Below are positions 1-6,579 of a DNA stretch of 7,378 nt, piece by piece (position 1 is the first letter of the stretch; each line of letters starts with the position of its first letter). Location of the stretch: contig JACAFA010000153.1 of the NCBI GenBank assembly GCA_013388525.1, forward strand, positions 1-7,378, in the 5' to 3' direction. Source of the stretch: Ignavibacteriaceae bacterium. Its GTDB lineage: Bacteria > Bacteroidota > Ignavibacteria > Ignavibacteriales > Ignavibacteriaceae. A program made the translations under genes and the position numbers. The notes below the pieces were generated by a model. That model did no database searches, had not been told where the DNA came from, and saw nothing but the letters and a program-made list of their open reading frames with translations.

Positions 1-1716
1 TCGGGAACTCATCTCGGATCAAATAACTGGGTGGTTAATTCGCAAATGTCAGCTTCAGGTAAACCAATAATTGCAAACGATCCGCACCTTGCATACAGAG
101 CACCCGGAATCTGGTATGCAGCAGTCATTAAATCACCCAATTGGAATGCTGCCGGAGTAACACTGCCGGGAGTTCCCGGAATTGTGATTGGTAAGAATGA
201 TAATATTTCCTGGACACTCACATCCATAATGACTGATGAAACGGATTTTTATTTTGAAACTCTCGATTCATCAAGAACAAAATATCTGCTGGATGGAAGT
301 TGGAAAGATTTAATTATAGTTGAAGATACGATTGAAACACGAGACGGAATCAGAGAACCAATTGAAATAAAATACACTCATCGCGGACCGATAATTTCAA
401 ATATTCATCCATACAATTTTATTTTCAATAAGGACGAATCAACTTATCCGCCAATAAGTATGCGCTGGCTTGGGAATGAATTCAGCGATGAGATGGATGC
501 TTTTCTGAAAATAAATAAAGCAAAGAATTGGAATGAGTTCAAATTAGCAGTTGAGAAGTTCAATATTCCGGGACAAAATTTTGTTTATGCTGATGGTGAA
601 GGAAATATAGGTTATGCTTTCGGTGGAGCACTTCCAATCAGACCAAATAATGCTACAACTTTTGTATTTGAAGGGTCAACTTCTAAGAGTGATTGGAGAG
701 GATTTGTTCCAAGAAGTGATCTTCCTTATTTGTTCAATCCAACTCAAAACTTTATTGCAACAGCAAACAACAAGGTGATAAAGGATTTCAAATATCACAT
801 AACAAATTTATGGGAACCATCTTCACGCATTGAAAGAATAACGGAACTACTTCAATCAAAGAGTAAACACTCTGCTGAAGATTATATAAAATATCAGGAA
901 GATATTTTATCGCCTTACGCAAAGAGCATAGTTCAATATATTTTATTTGCATTTCAGGATGCTGAAGTAAAAGATGAAAATTTAACACATTCAATCAAGC
1001 TGTTGAATGAATGGAATTATGAGATGGATAAATACCAACAGGCACCGACAATCTTCTTAACTTTCTTTGATAAGCTGATGAAGAATATTTATCTGGATGA
1101 AATGGGAGAGGATCTTTTCAACCAGTATGTGTTTCTTGCGAATGTACCTTACAGAAATATTCCTGAACTGCTGAAGAATCCATTTTCTGATTGGTATAAT
1201 GATGTCAAAAAGAATGAACGAAAAACCAGGGATGATGTAATCAGGCAAAGTTTTTCTGATGCGCTCGATGAACTTGAAAAAACTATCAGCAAAGATGTAA
1301 AGGACTGGCAGTGGGGAAGTCTTCACACAGTTACTTTCAAGCACGCATTCAGTGGAGCTTCTGGTTTACTGGATGATGTAATTAATATTGGCCCCTATGA
1401 AATTAGCGGAGACGGTACAACAATTTTCAACACAGAGTACGCTTTTTCTGAAAGCATTGAAAAGTATCCACTGTTCCAACACGAACCATTTGATTGTGAG
1501 CTTGGTCCTTCGATGAGATTCATTTATGATTTTGCAAAGCCGGATGAGTTTTATCTAATTCTAACTACAGGACAGTCTGGAAATATTTTCAGTGATCATT
1601 ATAAAGATCAGACTGAACTTTTTCTTTCAGGGAAATATATGAAGATAAAGACGGATGATTTGGCTATAAAAAATTCTGAGAATAAGTTATTGAAGATATT
1701 ACCTTTAGATAGATAA
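1..1716 (+). CDS. Penicillin acylase family protein, beta-chain part (5' partial)
   Basis: The frame is open from base 1 to the TAA at 1714-1716; the true start lies upstream of the window. Seen: a GSNNW motif whose serine is codon 7 (bases 19-21), followed by GKPIIANDPHL (codons 20-30), PGVPGIVIGKND and TANNK (Asn256/Asn257). In the family, precursors are cleaved autocatalytically before this serine, which becomes the N-terminal nucleophile of the beta chain, and an asparagine about 240 residues later helps form the oxyanion hole. The spacing here (about 250) fits, and the implied beta chain of 565 residues is close to the roughly 557 of E. coli penicillin G acylase. Members hydrolyse amide bonds of beta-lactams, acyl-homoserine lactones or other N-acyl compounds; the substrate cannot be told here. 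The signal peptide and alpha chain are outside the window. The gene converges on the minus-strand gene that follows. Family confidence is high, substrate unknown. Confidence 0.93.
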   Translation, partial: SGTHLGSNNWVVNSQMSASGKPIIANDPHLAYRAPGIWYAAVIKSPNWNAAGVTLPGVPGIVIGKNDNISWTLTSIMTDETDFYFETLDSSRTKYLLDGSWKDLIIVEDTIETRDGIREPIEIKYTHRGPIISNIHPYNFIFNKDESTYPPISMRWLGNEFSDEMDAFLKINKAKNWNEFKLAVEKFNIPGQNFVYADGEGNIGYAFGGALPIRPNNATTFVFEGSTSKSDWRGFVPRSDLPYLFNPTQNFIATANNKVIKDFKYHITNLWEPSSRIERITELLQSKSKHSAEDYIKYQEDILSPYAKSIVQYILFAFQDAEVKDENLTHSIKLLNEWNYEMDKYQQAPTIFLTFFDKLMKNIYLDEMGEDLFNQYVFLANVPYRNIPELLKNPFSDWYNDVKKNERKTRDDVIRQSFSDALDELEKTISKDVKDWQWGSLHTVTFKHAFSGASGLLDDVINIGPYEISGDGTTIFNTEYAFSESIEKYPLFQHEPFDCELGPSMRFIYDFAKPDEFYLILTTGQSGNIFSDHYKDQTELFLSGKYMKIKTDDLAIKNSENKLLKILPLDR

Positions 1717-1726
1717 TATTTGTAGG

Positions 1727-1760
1727 AAATAAAAAAGGCCGGGAGGTTATCCCGACCTTT
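1727..1760 (-). terminator. Rho-independent terminator of the TIGR03790-type gene
   Basis: On the minus strand AAGGTCGGGA pairs with TCCCGGCCTT (1750-1759 with 1735-1744; one G-U pair) around a 5-base loop, followed by six T and a further T-rich stretch (1736 down to 1727). It lies 18 bases after the stop at 1778. Read on the plus strand the stem has one C/A mismatch and no proper T-tract, so it serves mainly the minus-strand gene, although it may weakly stop acylase transcripts too. Confidence 0.85.
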
Positions 1761-1777
1761 AGTGATATAAGTTGACG

Positions 1778-4231
1778 CTATTTGATTAGAATCATCTTTT
1801 TTGTATCAATAAAGTCTCCTGCTTTTAGTTGATAGAAATATATACCTGATGAAACATTTGAGGCATCAAACTTTACTTCATAACTTCCTGGCTGCTGTTG
1901 TTCATTAACCAATGTTGCAACTTCTCTTCCAAGAATATCATAAACTGCAAGCTTTACATCCTTTGATTTAATAATATCATACTTTATAGTTGTAACAGGA
2001 TTAAATGGATTCGGATAGTTCTGATACAATTCAAATTTATTTGGAACTTGGTTTAATGTAAACGAATCGCTTACCTTTCCAAATAATTGTATACTTCCTT
2101 GAGCATTCTTATTAAATTTTGTTTGACCATCTATTATATTGATTTTAGAAATTTTACCAAGGCCACTATCGCCGATGAAAGAATATTCAATTCCGTTTTC
2201 GGGATTTAGTTCCCAGGCCAAAGTTATCGGGTAAGCATTACTCTCTACATTTATTTCTAGATCGACTATACCGCTATCAATTGATACAACTTTTATAATC
2301 TCTCCATAATTAAACCTTGCATCAAATCCCAATTCGGGTACTGGCGGAGGCATACTCCAATCAAAATTTTCCAAATTTGGTTCAACTTCTAAATTTCCAA
2401 CATAAAGGCTTTGTTGTTTGCCATTTGAATCAGTAATAATAAATTTATCCAATGACGCTAAATCTATTTGAGGATATGATGTGATTTTTTGCATTCCACA
2501 TGTTCCTGACAATATCACATTTCCATTGTTGTTAGCATAAACCCAATAGCCAACCCCTGGTTTTATTAAGTCACCATCGTTCGTTAGAGGAACATAGCCG
2601 TTATCATACGCATATATTGCAGAAATTATTCCAGATGGATTTGTACAAATCTCCGAAGCAACAACATTATAAGAAAGAGAACCAATAATATTCCAGCCGG
2701 TTGAAATCCCAATGCTGAGTGTGTCAATAATTAATCCTGAATGAGTTAATGTTTGGTTGTAATTAAATTTTGTCCAGTATCCAGGTCCGTTCGCAAGTGT
2801 AGTTGTATTCACATAACCTGTTCCCGGCACATACTTATAAATATTTGCAGCAGCAGTTGGAAATACAACATTTTTATTATAATCGTTCAACCCTACTGGG
2901 ACACTTACTAACTGCCAAGCACTATCTGCTTCATTGCTGACAGTAATAGCTCTTAGCGATGTGAGAGGATCACCAACAACTAAATTTTGCCATGCAATGT
3001 TAAGAATACCATGATATTGAGCATCAACAATAGAATAACCCATAGCATATGACGGGAATGATGCTGATACTTTTGTAGCTCCTGAAACACGTGGTTCTTG
3101 GACATGACCACTACCACCGGTACCCCCCATGTGAATAAAATCGGATAGCAGTCCTTGATCCCACCTGCTCTCTCCGAAACTGACACAATTAAAACTTTCA
3201 AGAGTTGAAAAACTTGCGCCATTGGAATAATCAAACATCAAAGTATCCAGAATGTACGTTGGAGACATAGGCGGACTTGAATGAATCCCATGCGATGCAT
3301 ATCCAATTACAGGGCCATTATTTGTCACAATCCAGTTGTCAGTATTATCATAAATTGCAGTGAACCCAAGTGATATTAATTTTTGATATGCAGCAGGAAA
3401 ATCATCATAAGTAATGTCCGGGTCATCATCAAGAACCCATGTATATTCTCTGCTGTAATCCGGATTTTCTGAACGATCTATCATTCCTTTTACATCAGTA
3501 AATGTGTCACCATTAAGCCAGGATACCAGATATTGAGTGTACCAATCGCCACTATTTACAAAATGATTTGGTTTAAAGCAATAATTTAATGTTGTTAAAT
3601 CATTATCAACAAAATACATCGGACTATAATATTGTGATGTTCTATAAGTACCATACAAATCAAGAAAATTTTTACTGGTGTCAGGCTGATTAATTAAACT
3701 CAAAAGGGCACTTACCGAAGCTTGTCTCCTATTAGTAGCATCCCAAATATAAGGATCAGAAAAAACTGTTTGAGGTAATCCTTTACACATTACGATATAT
3801 CGTATTCGCTCACTTAATGGTTGTCCATTCACATTAGTATTATTCAAGTAATATTCAATTGTATCTGCAATGACATCCTTTACGTACCTCCATCCCAAAT
3901 TCCCATTTCCCCTAATAATTTCATTATTTTGTACTACTATTACAGTGTCTCCCGAATATATTTTAATTGCTGGAATAGTAATTCCCTTTATATTAACCTC
4001 GGGAATATTACGAATAGAAGCATAGTATTGTGCTACTATTTCAGAACTATCGACATTATTTGAATAAACAACAAGAATATTTTCTGGTTTTGGGAAATTT
4101 ACATTTGTTGGATCTTGAGCTAATAACTCTTCAAGATCAGGTTCATCATCTACCAGCATAGTATCCCCGGGATCAGCAAAAATAAGTTGATTGAAAGTAA
4201 TTATTAGAATTAAAATTATGAACGCTTTCAT
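1778..4231 (-). CDS. Secreted TIGR03790-type protein with T9SS type A sorting domain
   Basis: An 817-residue protein. Residues 1-19 form a Sec signal peptide (MKAF, hydrophobic run, LIFA before DPGD). Residues about 50-430 match what I recall of the TIGR03790 family: NILVVYSNN, then GGTGGSGHVQEP (369-380), AMGYSIVDAQY and NLVVGDPLTSLRA near 416-428. Residues 439-576 hold two copies of a module with GYW and GWNIIG signatures. Residues about 605-720 form a beta-rich linker (VGNLE, MPPPVPELGFDARF). Residues about 733-817 are a T9SS type A sorting domain (ELYQNYPNPFNP, YDILGREVATL, SSGIYFYQL, KKMILIK). Inferred: export by Sec, then passage across the outer membrane by the T9SS and surface attachment or release. 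The family's biochemical role is unknown to me. His314 in YASHG and Cys349 in ESFNC could be a caspase-like dyad. The start is supported by AAAGGGAG five bases before the ATG. A terminator follows. Confidence 0.9.
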   Translation of the reverse strand: MKAFIILILIITFNQLIFADPGDTMLVDDEPDLEELLAQDPTNVNFPKPENILVVYSNNVDSSEIVAQYYASIRNIPEVNIKGITIPAIKIYSGDTVIVVQNNEIIRGNGNLGWRYVKDVIADTIEYYLNNTNVNGQPLSERIRYIVMCKGLPQTVFSDPYIWDATNRRQASVSALLSLINQPDTSKNFLDLYGTYRTSQYYSPMYFVDNDLTTLNYCFKPNHFVNSGDWYTQYLVSWLNGDTFTDVKGMIDRSENPDYSREYTWVLDDDPDITYDDFPAAYQKLISLGFTAIYDNTDNWIVTNNGPVIGYASHGIHSSPPMSPTYILDTLMFDYSNGASFSTLESFNCVSFGESRWDQGLLSDFIHMGGTGGSGHVQEPRVSGATKVSASFPSYAMGYSIVDAQYHGILNIAWQNLVVGDPLTSLRAITVSNEADSAWQLVSVPVGLNDYNKNVVFPTAAANIYKYVPGTGYVNTTTLANGPGYWTKFNYNQTLTHSGLIIDTLSIGISTGWNIIGSLSYNVVASEICTNPSGIISAIYAYDNGYVPLTNDGDLIKPGVGYWVYANNNGNVILSGTCGMQKITSYPQIDLASLDKFIITDSNGKQQSLYVGNLEVEPNLENFDWSMPPPVPELGFDARFNYGEIIKVVSIDSGIVDLEINVESNAYPITLAWELNPENGIEYSFIGDSGLGKISKINIIDGQTKFNKNAQGSIQLFGKVSDSFTLNQVPNKFELYQNYPNPFNPVTTIKYDIIKSKDVKLAVYDILGREVATLVNEQQQPGSYEVKFDASNVSSGIYFYQLKAGDFIDTKKMILIK

Positions 4232-4236
4232 ATGAA

Positions 4237-4244
4237 CTCCCTTT
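4237..4244 (-). promoter_or_regulatory. Ribosome binding site of the TIGR03790-type gene
   Basis: AAAGGGAG on the minus strand ends five bases before the ATG at 4231-4229. It is a clear purine-rich Shine-Dalgarno sequence and fixes the start of the reading frame just before a good signal peptide. Confidence 0.65.
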
Positions 4245-4298
4245 CGATTTAGGTTTATTTATTTCTCTCTTAATAAGAGTTTTTTTTTTATTTGCTCT

Positions 4299-4327
4299 AT
4301 ATTATTTTTACAGAAAATACTTAACAA
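4299..4327 (-). promoter_or_regulatory. Sigma-70-like promoter candidate for the TIGR03790-type gene
   Basis: On the minus strand TTGTTA (4327-4322) lies 17 bases from TAATAT (4304-4299); each matches the sigma-70 consensus at four of six bases. The implied start of transcription near 4292 gives a leader of about 60 bases holding a run of ten A and the palindrome CTCTTATTAAGAG (4279-4267). The -35 box overlaps the edge of the upstream terminator-like hairpin. AT-rich DNA gives such matches by chance, and the sigma preference of this organism is unknown. Confidence 0.35.
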
Positions 4328-4401
4328 AAAAAGCCCCATTGAGTATAAAACTCTTTAATTCTCTTGCCAGAGGTTATTGCGTCTCAGTGCGGGCTTTTTT
4401 T
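4326..4401. terminator. Long bidirectional terminator-like hairpin with structured apex
   Basis: AAAAAAAGCCC (4326-4336) pairs with GGGCTTTTTTT (4391-4401), and the stem continues as CATTGAG (4337-4343) with CTCAGTG (4383-4389), leaving one bulged base (4390). This gives about 18 pairs. The 39-base apex holds a second hairpin, CTCT-TGCC-AGAG (4361-4372). The 5' A-tract and 3' T-tract make it terminator-like on both strands. Only minus-strand genes surround it, so its likely job is to end the Asp-box transcript or to attenuate reading into the TIGR03790-type gene. An alternative short pairing GAGT/ACTC (4341-4344 with 4350-4353) competes with the main stem. Confidence 0.6.
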
Positions 4402-4439
4402 ATAGGTGGTGCTCTACCATTTTTAGTTATAAAATTCAT
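4374..4439 (-). CDS. Possible 21-codon leader ORF entering the hairpin
   Basis: On the minus strand an ATG at 4439 opens a 21-residue frame (MNFITKNGRAPPIKK..., ending TETQ) that stops with TAA at 4376-4374, inside the apex of the long hairpin. AAGAG lies about seven bases before the ATG, a weak Shine-Dalgarno match. The last codons overlap the minus-strand 5' arm of the stem, so a translating ribosome would disrupt the hairpin. A frame of this size arises often by chance; the position is the only real support. Confidence 0.2.
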   Translation of the reverse strand: MNFITKNGRAPPIKKARTETQ

Positions 4440-4530
4440 AATGTTACTCTTTTATTTGTACTTCTTTTCAACCGATGTTTAGTAATATAAATTTATTGTT
4501 TAAGTAGGATCGGTTTCTTGTTCAAACTTA

Positions 4531-6075
4531 TTATTTCATTATCGTCATCTTCATCGTTGAATTATAATTTTCTTTGTTAATCCCTTTAAAATTTAATATG
4601 CAGAAATACATTCCACTTGAAAGTCCTTCTGCATTAAACTTAACTTGATGAGAACCAGTTTTTTGTTCTCCGCTAATTAAATGACGAACTTCATTTCCAA
4701 GAACATCAAAAACTTTAAGTGTTACAATTCCATCCTCTGGAATTGTATAATTAATAGTAGTTGTGGGGTTAAAGGGATTAGGATAGTTCTGTTCGAGTTT
4801 GAAGTTAAACTGTCTACTTATCTCAATCGTTTCCTGAAGGTTATAATATGTGTATGAACCGTCATAGTCTATTTGTTTGAGCCTGTAATTGTACGAGCCA
4901 GAATTTAAATCCTTATCCTCATAGTTGTATGCTGTACTTTCTGTGGTGGTTCCTTTTCCTTCAACAAATCCAATCCTTTCCCAAATACCATCGTTATTCT
5001 GAGTGAAACGAAGAATCTCAAATCCTGAGTTATTCAATTCTGTAGCAGTTATCCAGCTAAGTTCAACATTATATCTATTTACCACAGCAGAAAATGAAAT
5101 TAGCTCAACAGGAGTAGTCCTCCCGGGAATTCTAAAAATTCCATCATTACCTGTACCTGCATATATATAACCACTCGAATCAATTGCAAGACAACTCACA
5201 CCGTTTTCATTTGATAGTCCTTTAAATACCCAGGTAGCACCACTATCTGTAGAGAGATATACTCCAGTTTCCATTCCTATTACACTGACATATACATCAT
5301 CATTTGTATCGAGTACAAAATCGGGGAAACCATTCAAATCACCAAACGTATTAGTGTTAAGCCAATCATTGCCATCGTTCGTGGTTTTGTAAATACCTGC
5401 AGGAATGGTTCCCCAAGCATTACCAATTGAACCAGCCAAAACGCTACCATTATTCAAAAATACTAATGCTTCAACCCCCATCCGGGGATATAACAATTCC
5501 CAATTCATACCTAAATCAAATGACCTGTATATTCCATGGTAGCTTAAAGTAGCATCACCGAAAAACATAACACCATTTATATTTATACCAAAATCTAATG
5601 CGCCAAATCCAGTGAAACTAGTTGCTTCCCAGGTAACTCCCTCATCGGTAGATCTGAATAGTCCACCTGTACCCATATTAAAAACACTAGTAAAAATGTA
5701 ACCATTATAGATAACTGAAACTTTATCAAAATCTAAAAATGGAATTGACTGCGCTATTCTAAACCAGTTGTCTCCTCCATTGGTTGATTTATAAAGACCT
5801 GTATTTGTGGTTACATAAATTTGATTATTATAAATCGCAATTTCTTCTCCAAATGATGAAGAAAAACCATTATTTTTTAATTCCCATGTTACTCCGTTAT
5901 CAGAAGACTTATATATTGGCCCTTGTTCTACCGCTACATAAATATTTCCGTTACCATCTATCTCAATATCCCATATGTATTCACCAGAAAGCCCAATGTA
6001 TTCCCATTCTGTTTGTGAAAATATTAGAGAACTGATTAAAATTATCAATAAAATTGTTAATAAAAGTTTTTTCAT
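4531..6075 (-). CDS. Secreted Asp-box (BNR) repeat protein with T9SS type A sorting domain
   Basis: A 514-residue protein. Residues 1-20 are a Sec signal peptide (MKKLLL, hydrophobic run, LIFS before QTEWE). Residues about 22-320 form a beta-propeller-like region with six Asp-box motifs of the S/T-x-D/N-x-G-x-T/N/D-W type, at 57-64, 97-104, 142-149, 185-192, 231-238 and 275-282. Such repeats occur in sialidases, sortilin-like and Ycf48-like proteins. No sialidase arginine triad is evident, so binding or scaffolding is more likely than catalysis. Residues about 322-420 resemble a fibronectin-III-like domain common before T9SS tails (PVELISFSA, LSWITATELNNSGFEI). Residues about 425-514 are the T9SS sorting domain (LEQNYPNPFNPTTT, VFDVLGNEVRHL, SSGMYFCIL, MKMTIMK). 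The start has only a weak GAGAG four bases upstream, but its ATG overlaps the stop of a small upstream ORF, suggesting translational coupling. Ligand unknown. Confidence 0.9.
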   Translation of the reverse strand: MKKLLLTILLIILISSLIFSQTEWEYIGLSGEYIWDIEIDGNGNIYVAVEQGPIYKSSDNGVTWELKNNGFSSSFGEEIAIYNNQIYVTTNTGLYKSTNGGDNWFRIAQSIPFLDFDKVSVIYNGYIFTSVFNMGTGGLFRSTDEGVTWEATSFTGFGALDFGININGVMFFGDATLSYHGIYRSFDLGMNWELLYPRMGVEALVFLNNGSVLAGSIGNAWGTIPAGIYKTTNDGNDWLNTNTFGDLNGFPDFVLDTNDDVYVSVIGMETGVYLSTDSGATWVFKGLSNENGVSCLAIDSSGYIYAGTGNDGIFRIPGRTTPVELISFSAVVNRYNVELSWITATELNNSGFEILRFTQNNDGIWERIGFVEGKGTTTESTAYNYEDKDLNSGSYNYRLKQIDYDGSYTYYNLQETIEISRQFNFKLEQNYPNPFNPTTTINYTIPEDGIVTLKVFDVLGNEVRHLISGEQKTGSHQVKFNAEGLSSGMYFCILNFKGINKENYNSTMKMTIMK

Positions 6076-6188
6076 TTTACTCTCGAAGTTTTATGAAAAT
6101 AAATAGTGAGAAGAATTGTAATAACCGAAGTTATTATTAAGATATGCAGCTCAATAAAGGTGAAGATATTTAGAACCAACCATAGCAT
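6072..6188 (-). CDS. Small single-pass membrane protein ORF, coupled to the Asp-box gene
   Basis: A 38-residue frame starts at ATG 6188-6186 and ends with TGA 6074-6072, which overlaps the ATG of the Asp-box gene as ATGA. The peptide begins MLWLVLNIFTFIELHILI, stays hydrophobic to about residue 31 and ends in the basic tail HKTSRVK, as expected of a single membrane helix with its C-terminus in the cytoplasm. Glu13 and His15 sit within the hydrophobic stretch. GAGGA lies six bases before the start, a better ribosome binding site than that of the downstream gene. The coding stretch also contains a cUUCGg hairpin. I recognise no family. It may be a real membrane microprotein, or a translated leader that sets expression of the secreted protein. 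Confidence 0.5.
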   Translation of the reverse strand: MLWLVLNIFTFIELHILIITSVITILLTIYFHKTSRVK

Positions 6189-6194
6189 TTTGAT

Positions 6195-6199
6195 TCCTC
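6195..6199 (-). promoter_or_regulatory. Ribosome binding site of the 38-codon ORF
   Basis: TGAGGA on the minus strand (core GAGGA, 6199-6195) sits six bases before the ATG at 6188. It is the main reason to take the small ORF seriously and suggests that ribosomes load here and reach the Asp-box gene through the ATGA overlap. Confidence 0.5.
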
Positions 6200-6462
6200 A
6201 AATTAAACTAATAGTTAATTAGTTATAAATTATCCTATGATCTGTGATGGATTATTTTTTAACCAACCACCAAAAATAATTACTCAAATTTCACGCCCAA
6301 TAAAAAAATTGCAACAGGTAAAAATTTTTCATACACAAAAAATTAATTATTAAAAATGGAAATTTTTTTTAGGTAAAGTTTACTAAAGTTGGGAAATAAT
6401 TATAAAGGTTTTTGAAACAGTTAACGTATAACTATGGAAATAAATTTAATTACAATGACATA

Positions 6463-6490
6463 ACTGAGATATAATTTACTCAGTATACTG
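6463..6490 (+). promoter_or_regulatory. Candidate metF promoter and operator with nested inverted repeats
   Basis: ACTGAG (6463-6468) and CTCAGT (6479-6484) form an inverted repeat around ten bases that contain a perfect TATAAT (6470-6475). The right arm runs into the perfect 10-base palindrome CAGTATACTG (6481-6490). A -10 box enclosed by dyad symmetry is a usual arrangement for a repressor site. The -35 region is poor, and the implied leader before metF would be near 95 bases. No known regulator can be assigned. Confidence 0.3.
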
Positions 6491-6528
6491 CCGAAATAAT
6501 TCACTTCCTATCAATCCACAATTATTAT

Positions 6529-6536
6529 TAACTTTG
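6529..6536 (+). promoter_or_regulatory. Bacteroidota-type -7 element candidate before metF
   Basis: TAACTTTG matches the TAnnTTTG -7 consensus known from Bacteroidota primary-sigma promoters and lies 43 bases before the metF ATG. No clear TTG stands about 19-21 bases upstream for the -33 element, so support is partial. It competes with the TATAAT candidate further upstream. Confidence 0.3.
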
Positions 6537-6579
6537 TCTATATTTACATCAAAAGATTTGTTCAACAACAAGAGTTTAA

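Larger units (their letters stand above)
6189..6579. other. Divergent AT-rich intergenic region between the small ORF and metF
   Basis: About 390 bases with no convincing gene on either strand. It must hold the promoters of both divergent units. Seen: a perfect TATAAT on each strand (minus at 6404-6399, plus at 6470-6475), neither with a good -35 partner; an inverted repeat AACTAAT/ATTAGTT (6206-6212 and 6218-6224) just ahead of the small ORF; GTAAA-G-TTTAC at 6373-6383; and ACTGAG/CTCAGT with CAGTATACTG at 6463-6490. I saw no conserved riboswitch core. Confidence 0.6.

Noticed and set aside
788..1344. Minus-strand frames of 68 and 95 codons inside the acylase gene
   Set aside because: They lie wholly within a well-supported plus-strand coding region and resemble no protein family.
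2980..4063. Frames of 80-84 codons overlapping the TIGR03790-type gene
   Set aside because: Shadow frames of a coding region with recognisable domains; no signals of their own.
4267..4289. Plus-strand terminator CTCTTAATAAGAG followed by ten T
   Set aside because: The stem is only four to five weak pairs and no plus-strand gene lies upstream for it to terminate; more likely part of the minus-strand leader.
4319..4410. Integron attC site
   Set aside because: ACTTAAC fits the RYYYAAC core at one end and the element is a long hairpin, but no GTTRRRY core is found at the other end and no integrase or cassette array is seen.
4374..4425. tRNA or tmRNA gene on the minus strand
   Set aside because: A D-arm-like stretch and an AATAACC string recall tRNA and tmRNA, but there is no acceptor stem, T-arm or ALAA-type tag.
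6431..6462. Nine-residue frame upstream of metF (ATG at 6434)
   Set aside because: No ribosome binding site, no informative composition and too short to stand out from chance in AT-rich DNA.
6189..6579. SAM or other riboswitch ahead of metF
   Set aside because: No recognisable conserved core and no leader terminator before metF; the region is mostly low-complexity AT.
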